Shown here: positions 16,341 through 24,578 of the stretch, piece by piece | Layout: every line of letters starts with the position of its first letter | How positions within the stretch are numbered: position 1 is the first letter of the stretch | NCBI GenBank assembly: GCA_903899655.1 | Contig: CAIUKF010000014.1 | Span: 1-53,937 of the forward strand | DNA: 53,937 bases | Source: an uncultured bacterium | Lineage (GTDB): Bacteria; Patescibacteriota; Saccharimonadia; Saccharimonadales; Saccharimonadaceae | Direction of reading: 5' to 3' | The notes under the pieces: generated by a model | Databases searched by the model: none | What the model was told of the DNA's origin: nothing | Seen by the model: the letters and a program-made list of their open reading frames with translations, nothing else | Made by a program: the position numbers and the translations under genes

Positions 16341-17780
16341 ATGGAATTAATATTTATTGCAGTTTTAATCATCACAGCCATTGCCAGTTATTTTGGGCGT
16401 CGTATTAAAGTCGCTCAAACCTTATCAGTCATTGCCGCCTTGGTATCATTCGTTTGTGTTTCAGACATAGCGATTAAAGTATCAAACGATGGCAGCTACA
16501 GTCCATTCAAGTTTATTTATGTTGATTCTTTGGGCGCAATTATTATGCTGATTATTGCAACAGTTGGACTAGCGGCGATTATATATTCGATTGCGTATCT
16601 TGGTACTGAATTAAAGAAAAAAATAATTGATACAAAACAAATTCGATTGTATTTTGCGCTGGTCAACCTGTTTTTGGCAGCGATGTATCTGGCGGTTTCG
16701 TCCAGTAGCCCAATCTTTACATGGGTTTGTGTTGAAGCAACGACGTTATCGACTGCCTTATTGATTAGTTATTACAACAAACCTTCAGCTATGGAAGCAG
16801 CTTGGAAATATTTGATAATTAATTCAATTGGTTTGTTGTTGGGATTCTTTGGAACGTTGCTGTATTTTACAGTTTCACAAACTGTAGCCGCTGGTGAGTT
16901 TATTACTTGGCAGTCGCTAATCGCTAATGCTAGCAGTTTGAATCCAGTTATGACAAAAGTAGCCTTTATCTTTGTGCTAGTAGGTTACGGCACCAAAGCC
17001 GGTTTAGCACCAATGCACACCTGGATACCTGATGCGCATAGTAAAGCGCCATCACCAGTCAGCGCCTTATTGTCTGGAGTTTTGTTGAATGTAGCGATGT
17101 ACGTCATAATTCGATTCAAGACTGTAACTGATATTATTGTCGGCCCAGATTTTGCTAGTCGTTTATTAGTAATATTTGGCGCCATGTCAGTTGTCTTTGC
17201 GGCGATTATTATCGTTAATCAGCTGCACTATAAACGTATGATGGCCTATTCAAGCGTTGAAAACATGGGGATTATTGCCCTTGGTTTTGGTTTTGGCGGT
17301 ATTGCTACTGTGGCGGCAATATCTCATATGATTTATCACGCGTTGATTAAGTCATCACTGTTCTTCTCGTCTGGTAATTTAATGCTTAAATACAGTACGG
17401 GACACATTAAACTAGTAAAAGGTGTACTGAAGGCGGCTCCAGTCACTGGTGTCTTGTTACTGACTAGCGTGCTGGCGATTACAGGTATGCCGCCGTTCGG
17501 AATATTTTTCAGCGAATTCTTTACATTTACAGGTGGTATCAGTCAATATCCAGTCGTCGTGGTTATCGTGGTTGTTGCTATTGCGATTTTGTTTATCGGC
17601 TTTATGCGTAATACTGGCAGTATGTTGTTTGGTGATAAACCTAGTGACATCAAAACTGGTGAAAAAAATCTTTGGTTGATTGTTCCTCCAGCGGTGATGG
17701 TTTTGCTGGCCTTGGTTCTAAGTTTTTACATGCCACCATTTATTCAAACATTAATTCATAACGCAGCAGGGCAGATTTAG
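16341..17780 (+). CDS. hyfF: Hydrogenase-4-type antiporter-like membrane subunit HyfF (NuoN/M family)
   Basis: A 479-residue second antiporter-like subunit. Proton-path residues retained: Glu132 in WVCVEATTLS, Lys219 in VGYGTKAGLAPMHTWIPDAH, and Lys337 in YHALIKSSLFFSSGN. SSVENMGIIALGFGFGG and GMPPFGIFFSEF are family hallmarks. With HyfB and HyfC it would give a multi-channel ion-pumping membrane arm. Two bases separate it from hyfE and three from hyfG. Confidence 0.95.
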   Translation: MELIFIAVLIITAIASYFGRRIKVAQTLSVIAALVSFVCVSDIAIKVSNDGSYSPFKFIYVDSLGAIIMLIIATVGLAAIIYSIAYLGTELKKKIIDTKQIRLYFALVNLFLAAMYLAVSSSSPIFTWVCVEATTLSTALLISYYNKPSAMEAAWKYLIINSIGLLLGFFGTLLYFTVSQTVAAGEFITWQSLIANASSLNPVMTKVAFIFVLVGYGTKAGLAPMHTWIPDAHSKAPSPVSALLSGVLLNVAMYVIIRFKTVTDIIVGPDFASRLLVIFGAMSVVFAAIIIVNQLHYKRMMAYSSVENMGIIALGFGFGGIATVAAISHMIYHALIKSSLFFSSGNLMLKYSTGHIKLVKGVLKAAPVTGVLLLTSVLAITGMPPFGIFFSEFFTFTGGISQYPVVVVIVVVAIAILFIGFMRNTGSMLFGDKPSDIKTGEKNLWLIVPPAVMVLLALVLSFYMPPFIQTLIHNAAGQI

Positions 17781-17783
17781 TAT

Positions 17784-19349
17784 ATGAAAAAATTTAGTCA
17801 ATACCTACCAAAAAACGTATCGCCAAAATATCACGATAATATTGTCACTTTTGAAGTTGCACCAAATGACATCTTGAATATAGCCCATGTTTTACATACC
17901 GACAAAGGCTTGAATTTAAAGCTGCTAGATTGTACCGATAATCGCAAAGCGGATGGATGTTTTAAGATATTATATATTTTTGGTGTACCTAAAGAAAATA
18001 TCTTTATCGTTCCTTATGTTTGCGTAAAAGAAGGTGATAGTTTTGTTTCAATTACATCTGAAACTCAAGCCGCTAGTTATTACGAACGCAAAGTTCAATC
18101 GCTATTTGGGTTAAAAGTGACTGGTATTTCTGACAATCGTCCGCTACTGTTGCACGAAAATTGGCCTGATGGGCAATATCCACTTCGCAAGGATTTTAAA
18201 TACACAACTCGTCCTAAGGTTGCGTCGGGCACCTATGAGTACCAAAGGGTTGACGGTGATGGTATTTACGAGATTCCAGTTGGTCCGATTCACGCTGGTA
18301 TTATCGAACCGGGCCATTTTAGGTTTAGTATGGCTGGCGAGTCGATTATGTTACTGGAGGCGCGTCTGGGCTATGTACACAAGGGTAGCGAGAAGTTATT
18401 TGAACAACTTAGTCTCGATGGCAAAGTTAAATTGTCTGAGCGAATTTCTGGCGACAGCACATTCTCACATTCATTGGCGTTTTGTCAGGCTATCGAAAGT
18501 TTGGCAGGTCTAAAAGTGCCAAGTCGAGCGCAGTATTTGCGTGTTATCTATAGTGAACTTGAACGTCTAGCTAACCATTTTGGTGATATTGGTATGATTA
18601 TGTTGGATACAGGCTTTAGTTTTGGTGGTATAAATGGCCAAAGATTACGAGAAATTGTGATGCGTCGCAACAAACAACTGACTGGCAGCCGATTTTTGCG
18701 TTCAGTCAATACTATTGGTGGTGTTACGAAGGATATCGATGCCGATCAGATTAAGAATTTGTTGGCCGAGCTGGAAAGTGTTGAACTTGATTTTTCTGAA
18801 GTGATTGCAATCGCCAACAACAGCGCATCGTTTTTGGACAGGGTTAAAACTACCGGCAAATTGCCACATGATGTCGCCGTTGATTATGGTGTAGTTGGAG
18901 TCGCTGGACGGGCTGTTGGTTTGAAAAATGATGTCAGGGTTGATTATCCTTATGCGGCCTATCCCGAGCTGTCTAAATTTGATATCGCATCTGAAAAAAC
19001 AGGTGATGTTCAGGCCCGATTTAATATTCGTGTCAAAGAAGTTTATTCGTCACTGGCGATTATTAAAAATGCGCTTAAAACAATTCCTGGTGGGCAAGTC
19101 AAAGCTAAAAGTAGTAGTGTCAATTTAACCCCAGACAGCATTAGCATCAGTTGTGTTGAAGGTTGGCGCGGTGAGATAATCTATACAGTAATTACAGACT
19201 CAAAAGGTGAGATTGACCGCGTTATGGTGCGTGATCCGTCGTTTATTAACTGGCAAGTTGTTGGGTTTTGCGGACCGGGAAATATTGTGCCTGACTTCCC
19301 ATTGATTAATAAAAGTTTCAACCTGTCATATACTGGTCACGACGTTTAA
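17784..19349 (+). CDS. hyfG: Hydrogenase-4/complex-I large subunit homologue (HyfG/NuoCD-like) without NiFe ligands
   Basis: A 521-residue NuoC-NuoD fusion: an N-terminal 30-kDa-like domain (to about 165), then the large-subunit domain starting YEIPVGPIHAGIIEPGHFRF. Ni-Fe hydrogenases bind the metal through two CxxC motifs. The first (canonical ERICGIC) reads ERISGDSTFSH, giving Ser222 and Ser225. The second (canonical DPCxxC) reads SFNLSYTGHD, giving Ser515 and Gly518. All four cysteines are gone, so no NiFe centre can form. The rest of the fold is well conserved, including GPIHAG, ARLGYVHKG and ERLANHFGDIG, so the gene is under constraint rather than decayed. Last gene of the operon. Confidence 0.93.
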   Translation: MKKFSQYLPKNVSPKYHDNIVTFEVAPNDILNIAHVLHTDKGLNLKLLDCTDNRKADGCFKILYIFGVPKENIFIVPYVCVKEGDSFVSITSETQAASYYERKVQSLFGLKVTGISDNRPLLLHENWPDGQYPLRKDFKYTTRPKVASGTYEYQRVDGDGIYEIPVGPIHAGIIEPGHFRFSMAGESIMLLEARLGYVHKGSEKLFEQLSLDGKVKLSERISGDSTFSHSLAFCQAIESLAGLKVPSRAQYLRVIYSELERLANHFGDIGMIMLDTGFSFGGINGQRLREIVMRRNKQLTGSRFLRSVNTIGGVTKDIDADQIKNLLAELESVELDFSEVIAIANNSASFLDRVKTTGKLPHDVAVDYGVVGVAGRAVGLKNDVRVDYPYAAYPELSKFDIASEKTGDVQARFNIRVKEVYSSLAIIKNALKTIPGGQVKAKSSSVNLTPDSISISCVEGWRGEIIYTVITDSKGEIDRVMVRDPSFINWQVVGFCGPGNIVPDFPLINKSFNLSYTGHDV

Positions 19350-19410
19350 TAATTTTGTATCCTATAATTCAACAACACTATTTTGACTTCAAAAATAGTA
19401 AAATAGATAT

Positions 19411-20559
19411 ATGCAAAAAGACGTATATCAACAATCATTAGAATTACACAAATTACATCACGGAAAAATCGAAACAGTTAGTAAAATAAAATTAGATTCT
19501 CGCGAAGTATTGGCGTTGGCTTATACACCAGGCGTAGCTGAAGTCTCGCGCGAGATTGGTCGCGATGCATCATTGGCGCGTGAATACACCTTAAAACGTA
19601 ATACAATTGCTATTGTCAGCGACGGGTCAGCAATACTTGGTTTAGGAAATTTAGGTGCGCTGGCGGCGATTCCAGTTATGGAAGGTAAGGCAGCGATTTT
19701 TAAAGAATTTGCTGGCGTTGACGCTTTTCCAATCTGTTTGGATACACAGGATACTGAAGAAATTATCAAAGCCGTCAAACAAATTGCGCCAGTTTTTGGC
19801 GGCATTAATTTAGAAGATATTTCAGCGCCAAGGTGTTTTGAAATTGAAAAACGTTTGCGCGCCGAAATGTCGATTCCAGTCATGCACGACGACCAGTGGG
19901 GTACTGCCACAGTTGTTTTGGCGGGTATGATTAACTCATTAAAATTAATGAATATCACCAAAGACGCAGTCAAGGTCGTAATTAACGGCGTTGGATCAGC
20001 TGGTGTTGCCACGGCCAGGTTGATGATGAGTTATGGTATCAAAAATATTTTGTTTTGTGACAGCCAAGGCATCATTCACGCTGGCAGGGCGGAACTGACG
20101 GCTGAAAAACAAGAACTAATTGATGCAAGTGTGGCGAAGCCGTTTGAAGGCATGCTAGTCGATGCCGTTAAGGGCGCTAATATTTTTGTTGGTGTGTCTA
20201 AACCGGGTGTTTTGACGCAGGATATGGTGCGAACAATGGCGCCAAAACCAGTTATTTTTGCCTTGTCTAACCCACAACCTGAAATATTGCCAGATGAGGC
20301 GTTGGCCGCTGGTGCATTGGCGGTTGCTACGGGTCGCAGTGATTTTCCAAATCAATTGAATAATTCACTGGTTTTTCCTGGTGTATTTAAGGGTATGTTA
20401 GAAGCTAATATTCCGCAGTTCAAGATAGAGATGTTCAGTAGTGTGGCGCAGGCTTTGGCTGATTCAGTTGTTGATTTGTCGCCAACTAAAATTTTGCCAT
20501 CGATGTTCGATAGTCAAGTGGTAACGGTTGTATCAGAGACTGTCAAAAAATTTGCTTAA
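19411..20559 (+). CDS. Malic enzyme (NAD(P)-dependent, short bacterial form)
   Basis: A 382-residue cytoplasmic enzyme catalysing oxidative decarboxylation of malate to pyruvate with NAD(P)H production. Evidence: LALAYTPGVAEVSREI with the catalytic Tyr, VSDGSAILGLGNLG, LEDISAPRCFEIE (metal-binding Glu/Asp), PVMHDDQWGTA, the Rossmann motif INGVGSAGVA, and VIFALSNPQPEI. Length is that of the short form without the PTA domain. Coenzyme preference is not decided by what I can see. A TATAAT at 19364-19369 is followed by a hairpin (about 19378-19399); a second -10-like TAAAAT lies 6 nt before the ATG. Confidence 0.93.
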   Translation: MQKDVYQQSLELHKLHHGKIETVSKIKLDSREVLALAYTPGVAEVSREIGRDASLAREYTLKRNTIAIVSDGSAILGLGNLGALAAIPVMEGKAAIFKEFAGVDAFPICLDTQDTEEIIKAVKQIAPVFGGINLEDISAPRCFEIEKRLRAEMSIPVMHDDQWGTATVVLAGMINSLKLMNITKDAVKVVINGVGSAGVATARLMMSYGIKNILFCDSQGIIHAGRAELTAEKQELIDASVAKPFEGMLVDAVKGANIFVGVSKPGVLTQDMVRTMAPKPVIFALSNPQPEILPDEALAAGALAVATGRSDFPNQLNNSLVFPGVFKGMLEANIPQFKIEMFSSVAQALADSVVDLSPTKILPSMFDSQVVTVVSETVKKFA

Positions 20560-20573
20560 ATAACATTATTTGT

Positions 20574-20688
20574 GTCAAAAACTCCTCGGGTCCTGCCGAC
20601 CAGTTTCCCCTAATATTTTTTTAACGATTACATTAAAAAGAATATCAGGGGCTCCCCACTGGACGTCACCCGCGGAACAGTTTTTGAC
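20574..20688. ncRNA. Structured intergenic element A (paralogue of 33264-33351)
   Basis: Fills most of the gap between malic enzyme and zwf. On the minus strand the core (20672 to 20587) begins CGGGTGACGT and ends GGCAGGACCCG. It folds as P1 CGGGT/ACCCG, P2 CCAGT/ACTGG, P3 CCCC/GGGG extended by TGATATT/AATATTA, and an apical TTTTTAA/TTAAAAA stem. A perfect 10-bp inverted repeat, GTCAAAAACT (20574-20583) and AGTTTTTGAC (20679-20688), brackets the core. The strand transcribed is not known. Element B at 33264-33351 has the same ends but different, compensated stems. No Rfam family recognised. Confidence 0.55.
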
Positions 20689-20716
20689 TATTAAAAGGTG
20701 TATAATTATTACAGTT

Positions 20717-22000
20717 ATGATTACAAAATTACTTATTTTTGGTATTACGGGTGATTTGGCGACGCGTAAATTGTTGCCGGCGCTAGAACAAATTATTAGT
20801 ACGGGCAATTTTAATGATTTGTCGGTGATTGGTGTGTCGCGTCACGAGGTTAATCAATCTGATTTATTTGTGCATTGTGGCAATAAGACCTTTTTAGATG
20901 GTAAATTATCGATTTTTACGATGGATTTGGCGTCAGCTGATGAGTATTTAAGGTTGAAGCAGTATGTTGCGCTGGGTGACGACGAACAATTGTTGATTTA
21001 TATGGCCGTACCGCCACTGTCAACGGCGCAGATCGTCGACTTTTTGGGTGAAGCCGGTATTAATACGCCAAATGTAAAAATTTTGTTCGAAAAGCCATTC
21101 GGTATTAATTTAGAATCAGCCGAAAAGCTGATTGAACAAACCGCTAATCATTATCAAGAGCAACAGATTTATCGGATTGACCATTATTTAGCCAAAGAGA
21201 TGGCACAAAATATTATTGCCTTTAGGGCACGTAACGCTTTGTTTTACCATGTTTGGAATAATAATTTTATTGAATCAGTCGAGATTGTGTCACTGCAGAC
21301 TGGCGGTATTGATGGTCGCGCGCAATTTTATGAACAAACTGGCGCTTTACGCGATTTAGTTCAAGGACATTTGATGCAACTGCTAACTTTGACTTTGATG
21401 GATATCCCACAGGGACTTGAATGGGAAAGGATGCCAGAATTACGTTTAGCGGCTTTAAACCAATTACAGCCTGTTGATCCCGGTAAAGTTGTTCGGGCGC
21501 AATACGAAGGCTATAAAGAAGAAGTGAACAATAACGATAGCCAGGTTGAGACTTTTGTATCAATCGAGATGTCGTCTAATCAGCCAAATTGGGTTGGCGT
21601 GCCGATTCGTTTAACAACTGGCAAACAATTGTCTGAAACGACCGCCGAAATTCGAATTCGTCTAAAAACTAGCAACGGCGCTCAAAGTAACTGTTTAGTC
21701 TTTAAAATTCAGCCAAATGAAGGTATTAACATCGAATTATTTGTCAAAAAACCTGGTTATAGTCGTGAATTTGAATCACGCAACCTAAGTTTCAATTATG
21801 AAAGTGATGTTAAATTACCCGATGCATACGAACAGGTACTAGTCGATGCAGTTTCTAGCGAAAAAAGCTTATTTACGGGTAGTGATGAAGTACTGCGTAG
21901 TTGGCAAATATTAAAGCCAATTCAAGATGACTGGAACAGTTGGCAGCAACAGCCAAAAACCTATCCAAAGGGCAGTTCAGCTCAATCAATTTTAGCGTAG
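20717..22000 (+). CDS. zwf: Glucose-6-phosphate 1-dehydrogenase
   Basis: First enzyme of the oxidative pentose phosphate pathway: glucose-6-P to 6-phosphogluconolactone with NAD(P)H. About 427 residues. Motifs: LLIFGITGDLATRKLLPAL (nucleotide binding), LFEKPFGINLESAEKL, catalytic YRIDHYLAKEMAQNI, and RLTTGKQLSE. It is shorter than the usual 480-510, mostly in loops. The ATG at 20717 is preferred because TATAAT (20701-20706) ends 10 nt upstream; the open frame runs 49 codons further back through structured element A, which is implausible as protein. The next pathway steps, pgl and gnd, lie 2-3 kb away on the opposite strand. Confidence 0.93.
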   Translation: MITKLLIFGITGDLATRKLLPALEQIISTGNFNDLSVIGVSRHEVNQSDLFVHCGNKTFLDGKLSIFTMDLASADEYLRLKQYVALGDDEQLLIYMAVPPLSTAQIVDFLGEAGINTPNVKILFEKPFGINLESAEKLIEQTANHYQEQQIYRIDHYLAKEMAQNIIAFRARNALFYHVWNNNFIESVEIVSLQTGGIDGRAQFYEQTGALRDLVQGHLMQLLTLTLMDIPQGLEWERMPELRLAALNQLQPVDPGKVVRAQYEGYKEEVNNNDSQVETFVSIEMSSNQPNWVGVPIRLTTGKQLSETTAEIRIRLKTSNGAQSNCLVFKIQPNEGINIELFVKKPGYSREFESRNLSFNYESDVKLPDAYEQVLVDAVSSEKSLFTGSDEVLRSWQILKPIQDDWNSWQQQPKTYPKGSSAQSILA

Positions 22001-22082
22001 AAAAAACAACATACCACACTAGATGTAGCGTAATGTAATATTTGCGTGCTACAATGAAATCCCATGGAGATTATAAAAATTC

Positions 22083-23669
22083 ATGGCTAAAAAACAGAAA
22101 TACATATTTGTAACTGGGGGCGTGTTATCAGGGGTAGGAAAAGGTGTCACCGCGGCTAGTATCGGTGCCGTATTACAGGCCAAAGGTGTTAAAGTTTCAA
22201 TTCAAAAGTGCGACCCGTATCTGAATGTAGATGCGGGCCTTTTGAATCCTAGGGAACATGGCGAATGCTTTGTAACGCGTGATGGTGCCGAGACTGACTT
22301 GGATTTGGGTCATTACGAACGATTCTTGGATATTGAATTAACACAAAAAAGCGCTACTTTGGCTGGTAGGCTTTTATTTGATTTGCTGAATGATGAACGA
22401 GCTGGCAAATTCGAAGGTCAAACCGTTCAGTTGGTGCCGCATTTAACTAAATCAATTCAAACTGCAATACTAGAATCTGCCGAAACTGGCGATAGCGATA
22501 TTCACATTGTTGAAATTGGTGGTACGGTTGGGGATTACGAAGGCTTGAGTTTTGTTGAAGCGATTCGCGAATTTTCGCAACGTGTCGGCCGTCAAAACTG
22601 TTTGTTTGTTCATGTTGTTTACGTGCCATTTATCAACACTAGTAAAGAGTTTAAAACCAAACCAGCTCAGAATGCGTTGAAAGATTTGCGTGGTTTTGGA
22701 ATTTTCCCAGACGCCGTAGTTGTTAGGACCGACACGCCAGCGCCAGCCGTAATTGCTAAGAAAATTAGCTTGTTTGGCGGCGTACCCGAAGAAAATGTTC
22801 TGTTGATGCCAAATGCCGATACAGTTTATCGAGTGCCGTTGATTTTGGCTGAAAGCCAACTAAGTAATCTGTTATCTGATTTTTCGGGCAACGACAAAGA
22901 GCCTGATTTGTCGGCTTGGAAAACAATTGTTAAACGTCAAACCAGTAAACCCAGCAAATTAGTGACGGTTGGGTTGGTCGCTAAGTATATTGATAACGAA
23001 GACACTTATATGTCGATTGTTGAAGCCCTAAAAGCAGCCGCTTGGCGTGAAAAAGTTGCCCTAAAACTTAAATGGATTAACGCCGAAATTGCGACTAAAA
23101 ATGATTTTAAATCAGTTGATGCGATTGTTGTGCCAGGTGGATTTGGTAAGCGTGGTATCGAAGGCAAAATTGACGCTGCCAGATATGCGCTGGACAACGA
23201 TGTGCCATATTTAGGTATTTGTTTAGGTTTGCAGGCGGCAGTAATTGCCAGCGCTCGCAAAGCTGGTCTAAAAGCCGCGCACAGTACCGAATTTATGCCT
23301 GAATCTAAACAAGATGTTGTCTATATTATGAACGGCCAAGCCGGTAAAGAATCGACCGGTGGTACATTGCGGCTGGGTGATTATGCTGCAAAATTACAAA
23401 AAGGATCATTGGTCGCCAAAACTTACGGATATTTAGATATTGTCGAACGTCATCGTCATCGATACGAAGTTAATCAAAAGTTTTTGGCCGAAATTAACAA
23501 AGGCGGGCTAGTCGTTAGCGGTTTATCACCAGATGGAAAATTGGTTGAATATATCGAAGCGCCAAAAAATAAATATTTCGTCGCTACCCAAGCTCACCCT
23601 GAATTTCGTTCTCGTCCAACCAAGCCACATCCATTGTTTGTTGGGTTGATAAAAGCTAGCGTTAAATAG
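22083..23669 (+). CDS. pyrG: CTP synthase
   Basis: Converts UTP to CTP with glutamine-derived ammonia. 528 residues, full length. Synthetase domain: KYIFVTGGVLSGVGKGV, KCDPYLNVDAG, HIVEIGGTVGDYEG. Glutaminase domain: VVPGGFGKRGIEGK, PYLGICLGLQ with the nucleophilic Cys, and ATQAHPEFRSRP with catalytic His and Glu. It has a proper leader: TACAAT about 34 nt before the ATG and a GGAG tract. The stop abuts the stop of the convergent gnd gene. Confidence 0.97.
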   Translation: MAKKQKYIFVTGGVLSGVGKGVTAASIGAVLQAKGVKVSIQKCDPYLNVDAGLLNPREHGECFVTRDGAETDLDLGHYERFLDIELTQKSATLAGRLLFDLLNDERAGKFEGQTVQLVPHLTKSIQTAILESAETGDSDIHIVEIGGTVGDYEGLSFVEAIREFSQRVGRQNCLFVHVVYVPFINTSKEFKTKPAQNALKDLRGFGIFPDAVVVRTDTPAPAVIAKKISLFGGVPEENVLLMPNADTVYRVPLILAESQLSNLLSDFSGNDKEPDLSAWKTIVKRQTSKPSKLVTVGLVAKYIDNEDTYMSIVEALKAAAWREKVALKLKWINAEIATKNDFKSVDAIVVPGGFGKRGIEGKIDAARYALDNDVPYLGICLGLQAAVIASARKAGLKAAHSTEFMPESKQDVVYIMNGQAGKESTGGTLRLGDYAAKLQKGSLVAKTYGYLDIVERHRHRYEVNQKFLAEINKGGLVVSGLSPDGKLVEYIEAPKNKYFVATQAHPEFRSRPTKPHPLFVGLIKASVK

Positions 23670-24578
23670 TTATTGTTGTCCGTTGATGTTGTGGCCACCG
23701 AATTTATTGCGCATGGCAGCTAGTAATTTGGTTGCAAAGTTAATTTCGCCTTTTTGTGATGCCAGACGAACGTCAAATGCGGCTTGAATAGCAGGTAGGG
23801 GAATGCCCAATTGGTCGGCGGTTTCTAGTGTCCAGCGAGCTTCGCCAGATTCGGCGACAACGCCACTGATGCCGTCTAAATTTGGATTTTCTTGGATGGC
23901 TTGATGGGTTAAATCGTTTAGCCAAGACGTGACGACGCTGCTTTTTTGCCAAATATCGCCAGCATCGGCCAAATTGATATTTTTGTACGGTCCTTCGGAC
24001 AACATACGGTAGCCTTCGGCTAGTGATTCCATCATGCCGTATTCGATAGCGTTATGAACCATTTTGACGTAATGTCCGCTGCCGCTGCCGGCAAAGTATT
24101 GATGGCCACCACGTGGCGTTGATAACGTGTCTAGGACTGGTACGACGGTGTCATAGGCAGTTTTGTCACCACCAACCATCATTGAAAAGCCATTAACAAT
24201 ACCCCAAACGCCGCCGCTGGTGCCGATGTCGAGTAGTGTGCTGCCATGGGCGTCAACTTTGTCGGCCCTAGCTTGGTCGCCGCGGTAATCACTGTTACCG
24301 CCGTCGATAATAATACTGCCGGTTGGCAAATATGTCAGCCAATCTTCGATGACGCTTTCAATAACTTCAGCTGGAATCATAATCCACAAAACGACTGGTT
24401 GGCCGTCAAAAACATCGATGACTGCTTGTTTGTCGTGGGCAGGTATGGCACCATATTCGGCAGCAGCATCAATTGGCTCGGGACTGCGATCGTGTGCAAT
24501 GACTGTATGACCGTTTTCGGCTAATTTTTTGGCAATTTGACCGCCCATGCGGCCTAGTCCTGATATAGCAATTTTCAT
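23670..24578 (-). CDS. gnd: 6-phosphogluconate dehydrogenase, decarboxylating (short form)
   Basis: Oxidises 6-phosphogluconate to ribulose-5-P and CO2. 302 residues, the short GndA/YqeC-type rather than the 470-residue form. Seen: ISGLGRMGGQIAKKLAENGH, IDGGNSDYRGDQ, LDIGTSGGVWG, HYVKMVHNAIEYGMMESLAEG. The residue after the second strand (AHDRS) is Asp followed by Arg, so NAD preference is possible. An AAGGAGG ribosome-binding site lies within the last codons of pgl upstream, so the two are translationally coupled. Start at 24578. Confidence 0.95.
   Translation of the reverse strand: MKIAISGLGRMGGQIAKKLAENGHTVIAHDRSPEPIDAAAEYGAIPAHDKQAVIDVFDGQPVVLWIMIPAEVIESVIEDWLTYLPTGSIIIDGGNSDYRGDQARADKVDAHGSTLLDIGTSGGVWGIVNGFSMMVGGDKTAYDTVVPVLDTLSTPRGGHQYFAGSGSGHYVKMVHNAIEYGMMESLAEGYRMLSEGPYKNINLADAGDIWQKSSVVTSWLNDLTHQAIQENPNLDGISGVVAESGEARWTLETADQLGIPLPAIQAAFDVRLASQKGEINFATKLLAAMRNKFGGHNINGQQ

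Noticed and set aside
12117-19349. A functional formate-hydrogenlyase/hydrogenase-4 or NADH dehydrogenase
   Set aside because: All NiFe-binding Cys and three of four cluster Cys are substituted, and no ferredoxin, formate dehydrogenase or NADH-binding subunit is encoded.
20570-20716. An N-terminal extension of Zwf by 49 codons
   Set aside because: It would be encoded by a structured element and overlaps the TATAAT box; the family starts at the ATG at 20717.
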